Below the pieces are notes generated by a model. That model was not told the origin of the DNA. It saw only the letters and a program-made list of their open reading frames with translations, and did not search any database. A program made the translations under genes and the position numbers. A stretch of DNA of 64,000 bases from Prescottella defluvii. Its GTDB lineage: Bacteria; Actinomycetota; Actinomycetes; Mycobacteriales; Mycobacteriaceae. This document shows, piece after piece, positions 1-11,466 of the stretch (its first letter is position 1; each line of letters starts with the position of its first letter). Where the stretch lies: NCBI GenBank assembly GCA_029690005.1, contig CP121458.1, positions 3,968,001 through 4,032,000 on the forward strand, written 5' to 3'.

Positions 1-1163
1 GGCTGTGCGCCCGGTCGCGGTGCCGTGCCCGCAGCGGCGCGCACGCGCGGCTCCGGGCGCTCGGCCACCGGCTTGCCGCCGGACGCGGCCGCCGCACGCT
101 TGGCGTGCACCTTCTTGGTGTGCGCGGCCACCGGTCCCCACCGCTCCTTGATCGACACCAGCAGCGGCGTCGCGTAGAAGATCGACGAGTAGGCGCCGAC
201 GAGGATGCCGACGAGCTGGACCAGCGCGAGGTCCTTGAGGGTGCCGACACCGAGCAGCCAGACCGCGACCACGATCAGACCCAGCACCGGCAGGATCGAG
301 ATGACGGTGGTGTTGATCGACCGCATCAGGGTCTGGTTCACCGCCAGGTTCGCCTGCTCGGCGTACGTGCGCCGGTTCAGGTGCAGGACGCCGCGGGTGT
401 TCTCCTCGACCTTGTCGAACACGACGACGGTGTCGTACAGCGAGAAGCCGAGGATGGTCAACAGGCCGATCACGGTCGCCGGCGTCACCTCGAAGCCGAT
501 CATCGAGTAGACACCGGCCGTCACGATCATGTCGAAGAACAGCGAGATGATCGCCGCGATCGCCATGTCACGTTCGAACCGGATCGCGATGTAGATACTG
601 ACGATGACCAGGAAGACCACCAGCGCGATGAGCGCCTTCTTGGTGATCTGCCCGCCCCACGTCTCACTGACGTCGGCGACGCTGATCGCGTTCTTCGACG
701 GAGTCCCGTCGCTGTCGGTGGGGTGGAACTGGTCGTAGAGCGCGTTCTGCAGCGTGGCCACCTGGGCGGTATCCAGCGCCTCGGAACGAATCTCGATCGA
801 CGAGCTGGAGCCGGAGCCGACGGTCTGCACCGACACCGGTTCCATACCCAGCGCGTCGGAGTACGCCGTCTCGACCTGCTGGGTGGTCACGCCCTCCGGC
901 GTCGGGAACTGGATGCGGGTGCCGCCCTCGAACTCGATGCCGAGCGTGAATCCGCGGAAGATGATGCTCACCAGCGACAGCGCGACGAACGTGCCGGTCA
1001 GCCAGTAGTAGAACTTGCGGCGACCGATGACCTCGAAGCCGCCGGTGCCGGTGTACAGGCGCTGCAGCCAACTGTGGTGCGGCAGCAGGGCCTGGTCGAC
1101 GCCGACGTCGCTCAGGGCCGCGTCCTGCTTGGTCGCGGAGGTGTTCGACTCGGTCATGCTCAT
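1..1163 (-). CDS. secF: SecF, protein translocase subunit (C-terminus beyond window)
   Basis: SecF pairs with SecD as the RND-like accessory complex that uses the proton-motive force to help SecYEG export proteins. The frame is open from 1163 to the window edge (about 387 codons). It encodes an N-terminal cytoplasmic part, a first membrane segment after a GRRKFYYW motif, a periplasmic domain with [10 protein letters not shown], then five helices including [17 protein letters not shown] and [10 protein letters not shown], both SecF signatures. The ATG at 1163 overlaps the secD stop as ATGA; a second ATG lies two codons on. The C-terminus is basic and Ala/Pro-rich and is cut by the edge. No frameshift was seen. 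Confidence 0.95.
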   Translation of the reverse strand, partial: MSMTESNTSATKQDAALSDVGVDQALLPHHSWLQRLYTGTGGFEVIGRRKFYYWLTGTFVALSLVSIIFRGFTLGIEFEGGTRIQFPTPEGVTTQQVETAYSDALGMEPVSVQTVGSGSSSSIEIRSEALDTAQVATLQNALYDQFHPTDSDGTPSKNAISVADVSETWGGQITKKALIALVVFLVIVSIYIAIRFERDMAIAAIISLFFDMIVTAGVYSMIGFEVTPATVIGLLTILGFSLYDTVVVFDKVEENTRGVLHLNRRTYAEQANLAVNQTLMRSINTTVISILPVLGLIVVAVWLLGVGTLKDLALVQLVGILVGAYSSIFYATPLLVSIKERWGPVAAHTKKVHAKRAAAASGGKPVAERPEPRVRAAAGTAPRPGAQ

Positions 1164-2879
1164 GCCTCCATGTCGGACGTTGCCTGCGATGCCGGGGCCG
1201 AAGCCGCCGCCATCTTGCGTTCCCGCGCGACCTGCTGGACGGCGCCGAGACCGTTGACGCTCGGCTTCGACCAGAAGCGGGACTTGGACGCCAGGTACAC
1301 CAGCGGCCACGTCACCAGGAACACCACGACCACGTCGAGGATCGTGGTCAGACCCAGCGTGAACGCGAAGCCGCGGACCTGACCGATCGCCAGCACATAC
1401 AGCACGGCGGCGGCGATGAAGCTGACCGCGTTGCCGGACAGGATCGTGCGGCGGGCACGGGCCCAGCCGCGCGGCACCGCCGAGCGGAAGCTGCGGCCCT
1501 CACGCATCTCGTCCTTGATGCGTTCGAAGAACACGACGAACGAGTCGGCGGTCATGCCGATGCCGATGATCAGACCGGCGATGCCGGCGAGGTCGAGCGT
1601 GAAGCCGATGTAGCGGCCCAGAAGCACCAGGACGGCGTACACCATCACACCGGACAGGATCAGCGACAGCGCGGTCAGCAATCCGAGCATGCGGTAGTAG
1701 ACCAGGCAGTAGAGCAGCACCAGCACGAGGCCGACGGCACCGGCGATCAGGCCGGCCTGCAGCGACGCGAGGCCCAGGGTCGCCGAGACGGTCTCGGCCT
1801 CCGATGCCGAGAACGACAGCGGTAGCGAACCGTACTTGAGCGTGTTCGCCAGCTCCTTAGCCTGAGTCTGGTTGAACTGGCCGGTGATCGAGGTGGAGCT
1901 ACCGACCGGGGTGGCTCCTGCACGACGGGGGCGCTCACGACCTTCGAGTCGAGGGTGAAGGCGGCCTGCTTGCCGATGTTCGACGACGTGAACTGGGCCC
2001 ACGTCGAGCTGCCGTCGGACTTGAAGCTCAGGCTCACCTCGTAGCGCGACTGCTGGGCGTTGAAGCCGGACGACGCGTCGGCGATCTCCTGGCCGTCGAT
2101 GATGCTCGGTGCGAGCACGTAGACGGCGGTGCCGTCGGTCGAGCAGGCGACGAGCGGCAGGTTGGGTCGTCGTTGCCCTGGAGCGGGTCGGGCGCCGAGC
2201 AGTCGAGCGTCGCCATCGCCTTCTGCTGGACGGCCGGGTCCTGGCTCTGTCGGGTCTCCTTGGCCTTCGCGATCTCGGCGGCCGCGGCCTCCGGCGAACC
2301 GGGCGCGGGGGCCTCCGAAGACGGAGCAGCGGGCGCGGCCGGGGCCTGCGAGGTCGGGGCCGGAGCGGGCTCCGTCGGTCCCGGGGGTCTGCGCCGGGAA
2401 CGGGCGCTCCTGCGGCGCCGGAGTCGCCCGGGTGCCTCCGGGGCCGGGTTCTGCGTCGTGGGCGCCTCGACGGGCGCGGGCTGCGTGCCCGGCGCGGCCG
2501 CCGCCTGCGAACCGATGACCGGCCGGATGTACAGGCGAGCCGTCTGGCCGAGCGAACGAGCCTGGGAGCTGTCGTCGCCGGGAACCGTGATCACGAGGTT
2601 GTCACCGTCGATGACGACCTCCGAGCCCGACACACCGAGCCCGTTGACGCGGGTCTCGATGATCTGCTGGGCCTGGCGCAGGCTGTCCTGGCTGGGCGTG
2701 CTGCCGTCCGGCGTGCGCGCGGTGAGGGTGACGCGTGTCCCACCTTGCAGGTCGATCCCCAGTTCGGGGGTCGCGGACTTGTCTCCGGTGAAGAAGACCA
2801 ACGCATACAGCACCGCCACGATCACCGCGAAAGCGGTGAGCGAGCGCACTGGATGCACCGATCCTGTCGAAGGTGCCAC
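1160..2879 (-). CDS. secD: SecD, protein translocase subunit (frameshifted as assembled)
   Basis: SecD acts with SecF in late steps of Sec export. The start region has one membrane helix followed by [14 protein letters not shown], the SecD signature. A long Pro/Ala-rich insertion follows, then a periplasmic domain containing [10 protein letters not shown], and a C-terminal helix bundle with [20 protein letters not shown]. The reading frame changes near 2170 and near 1910, and the low-complexity linker around 2385-2440 probably holds a compensating pair of indels. All pieces are recognisable and in order, so I read it as one intact gene with sequence errors. The stop overlaps secF. Confidence 0.9.
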
Positions 2880-2972
2880 GGTCTGTCTGTCTCCTCGATA
2901 CGTGCGGTTCAGGTGAGTGACGCAATGAGTGGCAGATCGTCACTGCCGCTCGGACGAGCCCGGCGCGCGCAC

Positions 2973-3010
2973 GCCCTCGTCGGCAGGTCTTCGAACCTGC
3001 CGACGAGGGC
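2973..3010 (-). terminator. Perfect 16-bp hairpin after yajC
   Basis: Left arm 2973-2988 and right arm 2995-3010 are perfect reverse complements around a 6-nt loop. It lies 10 nt beyond the yajC stop and before secD, so it probably ends or attenuates ruv-yajC transcription. There is no T-run, which is usual for actinobacterial terminators. Confidence 0.7.
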
Positions 3011-3020
3011 GGCTACCGCA

Positions 3021-3351
3021 CTACTCGCCGTTCAGACGCCGCTGGGTCTCGTCCGGAGTCTCGTCGATGTGGTCGACGGTGTCGTCGGTCGCATCGTCCT
3101 CGACGAGACGCTCACGGACGACCATGCGGGACCACGTCGTGACGACGCCGGGCGCGATCTCGAAGATCGATGGTTCCGTCGTCGAGACCGGCGACGGTGG
3201 CGTGCAGGCCGGCCGTCGTCATCACGCGGTCACCGATCTGCAGGGCGTCCTGGAGATCGGTCGTCTTCTGCATCTCCTTCTTCTGGCGCCGGATGCCGAG
3301 GAACATCGGCACCAGCAGAGCAAGGATCAGAAGCGGAAAGAGCAATTCCAT
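3021..3351 (-). CDS. yajC: YajC, preprotein translocase accessory subunit (one frameshift)
   Basis: YajC is a small single-pass membrane protein that co-purifies with SecDF. The start at 3351 gives MELLFPLLILALLVPMFLGI, a membrane segment, followed by the basic RRQKKEMQ motif. The conserved segment LQIGDRVMTTAGLHATVAGL is typical of the family. The frame shifts near 3163; the correct frame afterwards reads through an acidic tail and stops at 3021. It lies between ruvB and secD, as in mycobacteria. Confidence 0.9.
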
Positions 3352-3557
3352 CGGGAAGTCAGTCCTCGGTTTCGTCACATAGGGTGTTGCACATAGCTGC
3401 GCGCACGGAGCCAGGTCGGTGCCGCGCCCCTCCCAGTGTGCCATCACCAGGTCGATCGAACGGGAATTCGTCACCGATCGCATTCTGCTCATATCGAACA
3501 CGGCGCCTGGGCGACGAGAGTCCGAGTCGAAACACCCGGTCGGTTCGTCGGTCGCCG

Positions 3558-4680
3558 TCAGGGCTCGACGTCCCCGACGCGCCCTCGTCGAAGAGGTCCA
3601 GTTGCGGTTCGCGGGCCCGAACCTCGATCCCGCCGATCGCGGCGTCGGGCGGCGGCGTCAGCCCCAGCTGGGCCCATGCCGCCGCGGTCGCGACTCGACC
3701 GCGCGGCGTGCGCGCGATCATGCCGGCACGGACGAGGAAGGGCTCGCACACCTCCTCGACGGTGCTCGGTTCCTCCCCACCGCGACCGCGAGCGTCGACA
3801 CACCGACCGGTCCACCGCCGAAGCTGCGCACCAGCGCACCGAGTACCGCCCGGTCCAAGCGGTCCAGTCCCAGTGGGTCGACGTCGTAGACCGCGAGAGC
3901 CGCCTTCGCGACGTCGCGGGTGACGACACCGTCCGCACGGACCTCGGCAAAGTCCCGGACGCGCCGCAGCAGTCGATTCGCAATACGCGGCGTGCCCCGC
4001 GATCGGCCGGCGATCTCGGCGCTCGCCTCCTCGCCCAGGTCGACACCGAGGATGTCGGCCGAGCGCAGGAGGATTCGCTGCAGTTCGTGCGGTTCGTAGA
4101 AGTCCATGTGGGCGGTGAACCCGAATCGGTCGCGCAGCGGACCGGTGAGGGAGCCCGACCGCGTCGTGGCGCCCACCAGGGTGAACGGCGCGATCTCGAG
4201 CGGAATCGACGTCGCGCCCGGGCCCTTTCCGACGACGACGTCGACGCGGAAATCCTCCATCGCGAGGTACAGCATCTCCTCGGCCGGTCGGGCCATCCGG
4301 TGGATCTCGTCGATGAACAGCACGTCGCCCTCGACGAGGTTGCTGAGCATCGCAGCGAGATCGCCTGCCCGCTCGAGTGCCGGACCGGACGTGAGCCGCA
4401 GCGACGTCCCCAGTTCGGTAGCGATGATCATCGCCATGCTGGTCTTGCCGAGGCCCGGCGGCCCGGACAGCAGGATGTGGTCGGGGGTGCCGCCGCGCAT
4501 CTTCGCGCCCGCGAGCACCAACTGGAGCTGCTCGAGCACACGCGGCTGACCGATGAAGTCGTCGAGGCTCTTGGGCCGCAGACTCGCCTCGATCTCGCCG
4601 TCCGACGGGACGAAGTCGGCGGTCACCGCGGACTCGTCGTCGGTGACGTCGAGGCCGTCGAATCCGTCCGGGTCGTTCAC
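3558..4680 (-). CDS. ruvB: RuvB, Holliday junction branch-migration ATPase (frameshifted)
   Basis: RuvB is the hexameric AAA+ motor of the RuvABC resolvasome. Visible motifs are the N-terminal [13 protein letters not shown], Walker [10 protein letters not shown], Walker [11 protein letters not shown], sensor TTRSG, and the C-terminal winged helix ending [12 protein letters not shown]. The GTG start at 4680 overlaps the ruvA stop as GTGA. The frame breaks near 3775. A second single-base loss in a G run near 3578 would restore a short tail ending at 3558; without it the frame runs on almost to yajC. Both look like sequence errors. Confidence 0.92.
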
Positions 4681-5277
4681 CGCGTCTTACCCAACAGCGC
4701 GAGCGCTGACCGCAGGACCTTCGACGTCGCGGCGTCCGGCTCGGCGGCGAGGACGGTGTCGGTGGCCTTCTCGGCCTGATCGAGTCGGAAGCCGAGCCCG
4801 GTCAACGCCTCGACGACCTGGTCACGAACGGCGCCGACGTTCCGGCACGACGCCGGGTGCGTCGCCGGTGGCCGGGACGGCCTCCACCTTGTCGCGCAGT
4901 TCGACGACCATGCGTTCCGCACCGCGCTTGCCGATCCCCGGCACCCGGGTCAAGGCGGTGACGTTGCCTTCCGCGAGCGCCTTGCGCAGCGCCTCCGGCT
5001 CGAGGACCGCGAGGATCGCCATCGCCAGGCGTGGGCCGACACCGGACACGGTCTGCAGAAGCCCGAACAGGTCGCGGGATTCGGCGTCGGCGAATCCGTA
5101 CAGCGTCATCGAGTCCTCACGGACGATCATCGCCGTCAGCAGTCGCGACTCTTCGCCGCGGCGGAGCGTCGCCACCGTCGCCGGGGTCACGTTGAGCCGG
5201 TACCCGACGCCGGCGGCCTCGATCACCACGTGGTCGAGCCCGATATCGAGGACCTCACCCCGCACCGAAGCGATCAC
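4677..5277 (-). CDS. ruvA: RuvA, Holliday junction DNA-binding subunit (frameshifted)
   Basis: RuvA binds the four-way junction and recruits RuvB. The N-terminal OB-fold begins [20 protein letters not shown]. Two helix-hairpin-helix motifs are visible ([17 protein letters not shown] and [19 protein letters not shown]). The C-terminal RuvB-contact domain begins [15 protein letters not shown] frameshift near 4850 falls in the linker between the last two regions. The GTG start at 5277 overlaps the ruvC stop (GTGA), and the stop overlaps ruvB, so ruvCAB is one translationally coupled unit. Confidence 0.93.
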
Positions 5278-5848
5278 CGTTTCCCTGCCTTCCCGGCCGC
5301 AATGTCCTTGAGCCGCATCTCGTACCGCCGCTTCTGTTCCGCCGCCGCGGCCTCGGCGGCGGCCATCCGATCGAGCATCGGCGCGCGCCAACAATGGCAG
5401 ATCGCGAGGGCGAGCGCGTCGGCCGCATCGGCAGGCTTGGGTGGGGTGTCGAGTCCGAGGATCCGCGTGACCATCGCGGTGACCTGCTTCTTGTCGGCGG
5501 TGCCGCTGCCGGTGACCGCGGCCTTGACCTGGCTCGGCGTGTGGAAGCGCACAGGGATACCGCGCTTGGCCGCGGCCGACGCCACGACCCCGCCCGCCTG
5601 TGCGGTGCCCATCGCGGTCCGCACGTTGTGCTGCGAAAACACCGCTCGACCGCGACGACGGTCGGCCGATAGCGGTCGAGCCACTCGTCGGCTGCGTCCG
5701 AGATCCCCAGGAGGCGAGACGCCAGTTCCATGTCCGGCGGGGTGCGCACGACGTCGACCGCCACCGGCTTCACCTCGCGTCCGCGTCCGGCGTCGACTAC
5801 GCCGAACCCGCACCGCGTCAGACCGGGGTCGACACCCATAACGCGCAC
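5274..5848 (-). CDS. ruvC: RuvC, Holliday junction resolvase (frameshifted)
   Basis: RuvC is the endonuclease that cuts Holliday junctions. The protein starts [16 protein letters not shown], carrying the first catalytic Asp of the RNase-H-like fold. Next come VVAVER with the catalytic Glu, [14 protein letters not shown], and the C-terminal [12 protein letters not shown] with the last acidic residues. The frame shifts near 5648, where one G is missing from a GGG run. The GTG at 5848 is chosen because an AGGTGG ribosome site precedes it and the family begins here. Product length is about 191 aa, normal for the family. Confidence 0.93.
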
Positions 5849-5945
5849 GCGCCCACCTCTCGCACTACATCCGAACAGCTGTTCGAGCATAGCGGGAGGC
5901 GGGCGCGTGCTCGTGCACCAACGCGCGATCGGTGCACGGTGGCGA

Positions 5946-6696
5946 TCAGGCGTCGAGTTCGGCGAGTACCTCGTCCGACACGTCGACGTTGGTGTAGACG
6001 TTCTGCACGTCGTCGGAGTCCTCGAGCGCGTCGACGAGCTTGAACACCTTGCGGGCGCCGTCGGCGTCGACGGGCACCTCGACGGAGGCCGGAAGTCGGG
6101 ATCGGCCGACTCGTAGTCGACACCGGCGTCGACGAGCGCGGTGCGGACGGGGATCAGGTCGCCTGCCTCACACACGATCTCGAAGGAATCGCCGAGGTCG
6201 TTGATCTCCTCGGCGCCGGCCTCGAGCACGATCTCCAGCAGGTCGTCCTCGGTGCGCCCGTTCTTCTCGAGCACGACGACGCCCTTGCGGGTGAACAGGT
6301 ACGAGACCGAGCCCGGGTCGGCCATGTTGCCGCCGTTGCGGGTCATCGCGGTGCGGACCTCACCGGCAGCACGGTTGCGGTTGTCGGTGAGGCACTCGAT
6401 GAGCACCGCGACCCCGTTGGGCCGTAGCCCTCGTACATGATGGTCTGCCAGTCGGCGCCGCCGGCTTCCTCGCCGCCGCCGCGCTTGCGGGCGCGCTCGA
6501 TGTTGTCGTTGGGGACCGAGCTCTTCTTGGCCTTCTGGATGGCGTCGAAGAGGGTGGGGTTACCCGCCGGATCGCCGCCACCCGTACGAGCTGCCACCTC
6601 GATGTTCTTGATCAGCTTCGCGAACATCTTGCCGCGCTTGGCGTCGATCACGGCCTTCTTGTGCTTGGTGGTGGCCCATTTGGAGTGGCCGCTCAT
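5946..6696 (-). CDS. YebC/PmpR-family protein (two frameshifts)
   Basis: This is a member of the widespread YebC family, linked to transcription regulation and to translation of proline-rich stretches. The N-terminus [20 protein letters not shown] and the motif [14 protein letters not shown] are diagnostic, as is [12 protein letters not shown]. Frames change near 6420, where one base of a CCC run appears lost, and near 6085. The C-terminus ends [10 protein letters not shown] at 5946. It lies just upstream of ruvC in the same direction with a gap of about 100 nt. Confidence 0.9.
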
Positions 6697-6988
6697 TCGT
6701 GGGAGCCCCTTCCTGCAGCATGCCGTGGCAGATACGACAAATCCCACGGCAATCGACTGCACACTTGTCGGAGGTTCGATGCTACCTGCATACCTCGGCA
6801 CCCCGGGCACACCGCCTCCCCGGAAGGTCACGATCCGGTTGAAGTTGCTGCGTTCCCAGGACACTCGGTCCATTCCAATGGACCCTTCCAGTGACATCCA
6901 GGACATGGACATCGAGAACGACGGGACGGGTGTCTCGCGCGGGGGCGCGGACGAAACAGATGCCGACCGTTGGGGGAAGGGCGAACGA

Positions 6989-7969
6989 ATGCGCATTCAC
7001 AGACCGGGTTTCACGAGACGGCTCAAGCAACGTCTGATCGGCATGACGGCAGCGGTACTCGTGCTTCCCGCGCTCGCTGTGGTCGCCGGAACCTCGACCG
7101 CGTCGGCAGCGCCGTCCGGCGGCTACGAGGAAGTCTTCGTCAACTCGACGATGGGTCCGATCAAGGTCCAGATCCAGTGGGCGGCACGCGGCGGCAATGC
7201 CGCGCTGTACCTGCTCGACGGCCTCCGCGCGCGCGACGACCGCAACGCGTGGTCGTTCGAGACGAATGCGCTCGACCAGTTCCGGAACGACAACATCACT
7301 CTCGTGATGCCTGTCGGCGGCCAGTCCAGCTTCTACTCGGACTGGTACGCACCCAGCAACTTCAACGGCCAGAAGGTCACCTACAAGTGGGAGACGTTCC
7401 TGACGAAGGAACTTCCCGCCTACCTCGCGACCCGCGGCGTCTCCCCGTCGAACAACGCGATCACCGGACTGTCGATGGGCGGATCGGCCGCCCTGACCCT
7501 CGCCGCGTACCACCGCGACCAGTTCAAGTACGCCGGTTCGTTTTCCGGCTATCTGAACATCTCGGCACCCGGTATGCGTGAGGGCATCCGGATCGCGATG
7601 CTCGACTCCGGAGGCTACAACGTCGACTCGATGTGGGGTCCCCCGTGGAGCCCGGCGTGGCTGCGGAACGATCCGTTCGTGTTCGCGCCGCTACTCAAGG
7701 GCCTGTCGCTGTACGTCTCCTCGGGCAACGGCCTGATGGGCGAGTTCGACCGGCCGGTCGGCTCGGTCGGCTCGTTCAACACCTCCAACGCGATGGGCCT
7801 CGAGGCACTCGCGCTGGCGAACACGCGGGCGTTCCAGGTGCGGCTGAACTCCCTCGGGATCCCTGCGACATTCGACTTCACGAGCTCGGGAACCCACTCG
7901 TGGGCGTACTGGTCCGAGGAGCTGTGGAAGTCACGCCCGCAGATCCTCGACGCCATGAACGCCTGGTGA
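6989..7969 (+). CDS. Antigen-85-type mycolyltransferase / esterase, secreted
   Basis: This is a secreted alpha/beta-hydrolase of the Ag85 (FbpA/Cmt) family. Members transfer mycolic acids from trehalose monomycolate to arabinogalactan or to another trehalose monomycolate. The product is 326 aa with a signal peptide (residues 1-40, ending ASAAP). Typical features are [10 protein letters not shown], the nucleophile motif [10 protein letters not shown], and the C-terminal [10 protein letters not shown] containing the catalytic His. The ATG at 6989 follows a GGGGGAAGGG ribosome site. No frameshift. It is transcribed divergently from yebC across a gap of about 290 bp. Its presence implies a mycolate-bearing envelope. 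Confidence 0.9.
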   Translation: MRIHRPGFTRRLKQRLIGMTAAVLVLPALAVVAGTSTASAAPSGGYEEVFVNSTMGPIKVQIQWAARGGNAALYLLDGLRARDDRNAWSFETNALDQFRNDNITLVMPVGGQSSFYSDWYAPSNFNGQKVTYKWETFLTKELPAYLATRGVSPSNNAITGLSMGGSAALTLAAYHRDQFKYAGSFSGYLNISAPGMREGIRIAMLDSGGYNVDSMWGPPWSPAWLRNDPFVFAPLLKGLSLYVSSGNGLMGEFDRPVGSVGSFNTSNAMGLEALALANTRAFQVRLNSLGIPATFDFTSSGTHSWAYWSEELWKSRPQILDAMNAW

Positions 7970-7994
7970 TCGTCGGACGGTGACGGGTGCGGGG

Positions 7995-8599
7995 TCAGTT
8001 CCCCGCACCATGTCCACGAACAGGCCGTGGACCCGGCGGTCGCCGGTGACCTCGGGGTGGAACGAGCGTGGCCAGGACCGAGCCCTGCCGCACGGCCACG
8101 ATGTGGTCGGCGGCGGGCCCCTCCGGCACTCGTGCGAGCACGTCGACGCCCGGTCCGACACGCTCGACCCACGGCGCGCGGATGAACACCGCGCGCACCG
8201 GGTCCCGGCGATGCCGGCGAAGTCGAGATCCGCCTCGAACGAATCGACCTGACGGCCGAAAGCGTTGCGCCGCACCGTCATGTCGAGCCCGTTGAGATGT
8301 TCGGCGTCGGGCCGCGTATCGAGGATCTCGCTCGCGAGCAGGATCATTCCGGCGCAGGAACCGTAGGCGGGCATACCGGCCTTCAGTCGGGCGCGCAGCG
8401 GCTCGAGCAGTTCGAAGACGGTCAGCAGGCGGCTCATCGTCGTCGACTCACCGCCCGGAATGACCAGTCCGTCCACGGATTCGAGTTCCGAGAGTCTCCG
8501 GACTCCGATGGCGCGGGCCCCGCAGGAGTCGAGTGCCGCGAGGTGTTCGCGAACGTCGCCCTGCAATGCGAGCACGCCGATCGTCGGTTGATTTGCCAC
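7995..8599 (-). CDS. pdxT: PdxT, glutaminase subunit of PLP synthase (frameshifted)
   Basis: PdxT is a class-I glutamine amidotransferase that supplies ammonia to PdxS for pyridoxal 5'-phosphate synthesis. It begins [23 protein letters not shown] and [10 protein letters not shown] carry the oxyanion site and the nucleophilic Cys. The later part [18 protein letters not shown] has the catalytic His-x-Glu. Frames change near 8210 and near 8060, and the last codons are uncertain. Its partner pdxS lies at 11467-12396, separated by a permease and tesB. Confidence 0.9.
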
Positions 8600-8772
8600 G
8601 AGTGAAAGTCCTGCACTATTCGACGTTATTGACTCCAGAAACGCTATCAGTCGCGGGTTCCCGGTCGATCGCGCGGCCGGTCCGGCCGGATGGTGTCAGG
8701 AACCCCACCGGCAGCGTCAAACCCGCGTCAACGGACGCAGCGGCACCGCCCGCGGCTCCGACAATCGGCGGT

Positions 8773-10555
8773 GTGATCGATACACGTGTTTCCTCGGGCG
8801 GTGCAACGGCCCGACAACGGAACAAGCTGACCGTCGCCACCGGGCTCGCCGGTCTGTCGCTCGACGCACTCGCATCGGTCGCGTACGGTCCCGAGGCCGT
8901 GGTCCTGGTCCTGTCCGCGGCGGGCAGCGCCGGGCTGGGGATGACCCTGCCGGTGACCCTGGCGATCGCGGTACTGCTCGCGTTCCTGGTGGCGTCGTAC
9001 CGCCAGGTGATCGCGGCCTTCCCCGACGGCGGCGGCGCGTACGCCGTCGCCAAGACACACCTCGGCCGCCGCGCGGGGCTCACCGCCGCCGCATCACTCG
9101 TGCTCGACTACGTCCTCAACGTCGCCGTCTCGATCGCCGCCGGCGTCGCCGCGCTCACGTCGGCGATCCCGGCCCTCCTCCCCTGGACGCTGTGGATCTG
9201 CCTGCTGGTCCTCGCCGTCGTCACCGGCCTCAATCTGCTCGGAATCGCCTACAGCGCACGCACGTTCATGCTCCCCACGGCCGCATTCATCGTCAGCATC
9301 CTCGTTGTCGTCGTCCTCGGGTTGATCCGGTCCGAACCCGCCACCGTCGCGCAGGGCGAGGCGATCGCCACCGACGTCACGACGGTCGGTGCCCTGCTGC
9401 TGCTCAAGGCGTTCTCGAGCGGCTGCGCCGCGCTGACCGGTGTGGAGGCCATCGCGAACGCCGTGCCGAGCTTCCGCCGACCACGCGTCAGGACGGCGCA
9501 GCGAACCGAGGTCGCACTCGGCGTGCTGCTCGGGACCATGCTCCTGGGACTCGCCGTCCTGATCGAGAAGTTCGAGGTACATCCGATCGAAGGCACCACA
9601 GTGCTGTCCCAGGTCACCGAGGCGGCCCTCGGCGGCGGTGCCGGCTACTACCTGGTCCAGGGCGCGACCGTGGTGCTCCTCGCGCTGGCCGCGAACACGT
9701 CGTTCGGTGGTTTGCCGACGCTGCTGCGACTGCTCGCCGACGACGACTGCCTGCCGCACCGCTTCGCGGCACGATCGGGCCGCGAGGTGTACCGCTTCGG
9801 CGTGCTGTGCCTCGCCGGAGCTGCCGGCGCGCTGCTCGTGGGTTTCGGGCGGCAGCATGAACGCCCTGGTTCCGCTGTTCGCAATCGGCGTGTTCGTGGG
9901 TTTCACCCTCGCGCAGGCCGGCCTCGTCCGGCACTGGCGTGAGGTTCGCTCCCCCGGCTGGAAATGGCGCGCCGTACTCGATGGCTGCGGCGCCACGCTC
10001 ACCGCGATCGCCGCGGTGGTCACCCGCGACGATGAAGTTCACCGAAGGCGCATGGCTGATCGCGCTCGCCCTGCCCACGCTCGTGCTCGCAATGGAGTGG
10101 GTCCACCGCACCTACCGGTGCAGCGCGCCGCTGCGGCGACCGTTGGACGGGCGTGACGAACCCGATCCCGTCGATCCACTCGTGCTCGTTCCGGTCGCCG
10201 AGGTATCCGAAGTGAGCCGCGAAACCCTCTCGATGGCAACAGCACTCGGCCGCGAAGTCGTCGCCGTGCACGTCACCGAACCCGGCCGATCCGTGCGCGC
10301 ATTCACCAAGGCGTGGGAGGCCTGGCATCCCGACGTCCGCCTGGTCCTGCTCGATCATGAGCACGGGTCGGTCGGGCGCCCGATCGCACAATGGCTGCAT
10401 CGCACCGCCCCGCGATGCCGGGTGATCGTCGTCGTCGGAGAGATCGCGCCCGCGTCCCGCTGGCAGAACCTCATCCCCGGTCCCGCGCCGCGGACCTGCG
10501 GCGGGCACTGCGCCGACGCCCGACACCGTCGTGTGCCGGGTGCAGCTGGCACCGC
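8773..10555 (+). CDS. APC-superfamily permease (frameshifted; 3' end uncertain)
   Basis: This is a multi-spanning amino-acid/polyamine/cation permease of the APC superfamily. After a short hydrophilic N-terminus it has the signature LSLDALASVAYGPEAVVLVL, then PDGGGAYAVAKTHLGRRAGL and about twelve membrane helices. A cytoplasmic tail of about 180 residues has a UspA-like pattern (LVPVAEVSEVSRETLSMATAL). Frames change near 9850 and 10025 and probably again near 10490. The true stop is unclear and the gene may overlap the convergent tesB. The GTG at 8773 is the first plausible start before the conserved core. The substrate cannot be told from sequence. Confidence 0.75.
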
Positions 10556-10557
10556 GA

Positions 10558-11380
10558 TCAGTCTGCGCGCAGCAGCCGGGTCAGGCCCTCCTGGACAACG
10601 GCCGCAACGAGATTGCCGCTGCGGTCGAAGATCCGGCCCTGGGTGAGCGCGCGACCGAAGCCGGCCGACGGCGAGGTCTGGTCGTAGAGCAACCAGTCGT
10701 CCGCGCGGAACGGCCGCATGAACCACAGCGCATGGTCGAGTCGAGGCGCTCTGGATCAGCGTGTCCGGGTGGATCGTGCTGGCCGACGCCAGCAGCGTCA
10801 TGTCGCTCATGTAGGCGAGCGTGCAGATGTGGAACACCGGATCGTCCGGCAACGTCTCACGAGACCGGAACCAGACCTGCTGCTGGACAGGGACACCGGA
10901 CCGCCGCTCGATCCGGTCGGCCGGCACGTACCGCAGATCCGAGTCGGCCCACTCGCGGAACTCCCACGACATCTCCTCCGACGTCAGCGTCGAGGCGTCG
11001 GGCAACTCCTCGGGGTCGGGCACTGGCGGCATCACGTCCTCGTGCTCGATCCCCTCGTCGAGAACGTGGAACGACGCCGACATCGTGAAGATCGCCTGAC
11101 CGTCCTGCACCGCCGTCACGCGACGCGTCGTGAACGAGCGGCCGTCCCGGATCCGGTCGACCAGGTACACGATCGGCATCACCGGGTTGCCCGGCCGCAG
11201 GAAGTAGCCGTGCAGCGAGTGGACGTGGAAGTGCTCGTCGACGGTTCGCACAGCGGACACCAGCGCCTGACCGGCGACCTGGCCGCCGAACGTGCGGGGA
11301 AGCATCGTCTCCGTCGCAATGCCCCGGAAGATGTCCCGCTCGAGTCGCTCCAGTTCGAGGATCTGCTCGATCTTCGCCAT
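10558..11380 (-). CDS. tesB: Acyl-CoA thioesterase II, TesB family (one frameshift)
   Basis: TesB hydrolyses medium- and long-chain acyl-CoA to free acid and CoA. It is a double-hotdog protein. The N-terminal hotdog carries FGGQVAGQALVSAVRTV and LHGYFLRPGNP. The second contains ASTIHPDTLIQ, followed after a frameshift near 10745 by ALWFMRPFRADDWLLYDQ, SAGFGRALTQGRIFDRSGNL and the terminal VQEGLTRLLRAD. The length of about 274 aa fits the family. It sits between pdxT and pdxS as in mycobacteria. Confidence 0.9.
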
Positions 11381-11427
11381 CTGGGGCTCCTTCCGCCGCG
11401 TTCGCTCAGGCTAGCAACGCACAGACA

Positions 11428-11466
11428 CGAACGCGGTGAGGGCCGCATCGGCCCTCACCGCGTTCG
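11428..11466 (-). terminator. Perfect 18-bp hairpin directly after pdxS
   Basis: Arms 11428-11445 and 11449-11466 are perfect complements with a 3-nt loop. The hairpin abuts the pdxS stop at 11467. It is one of the strongest hairpins in the window and is a convincing intrinsic terminator separating pdxS from tesB. Confidence 0.85.

Noticed and set aside
105-1382. Long plus-strand open frame opposite secF and secD
   Set aside because: It mirrors well-supported minus-strand genes and its translation is Arg/His/Asp-rich antisense composition. The same applies to the many long frames opposite other genes here.
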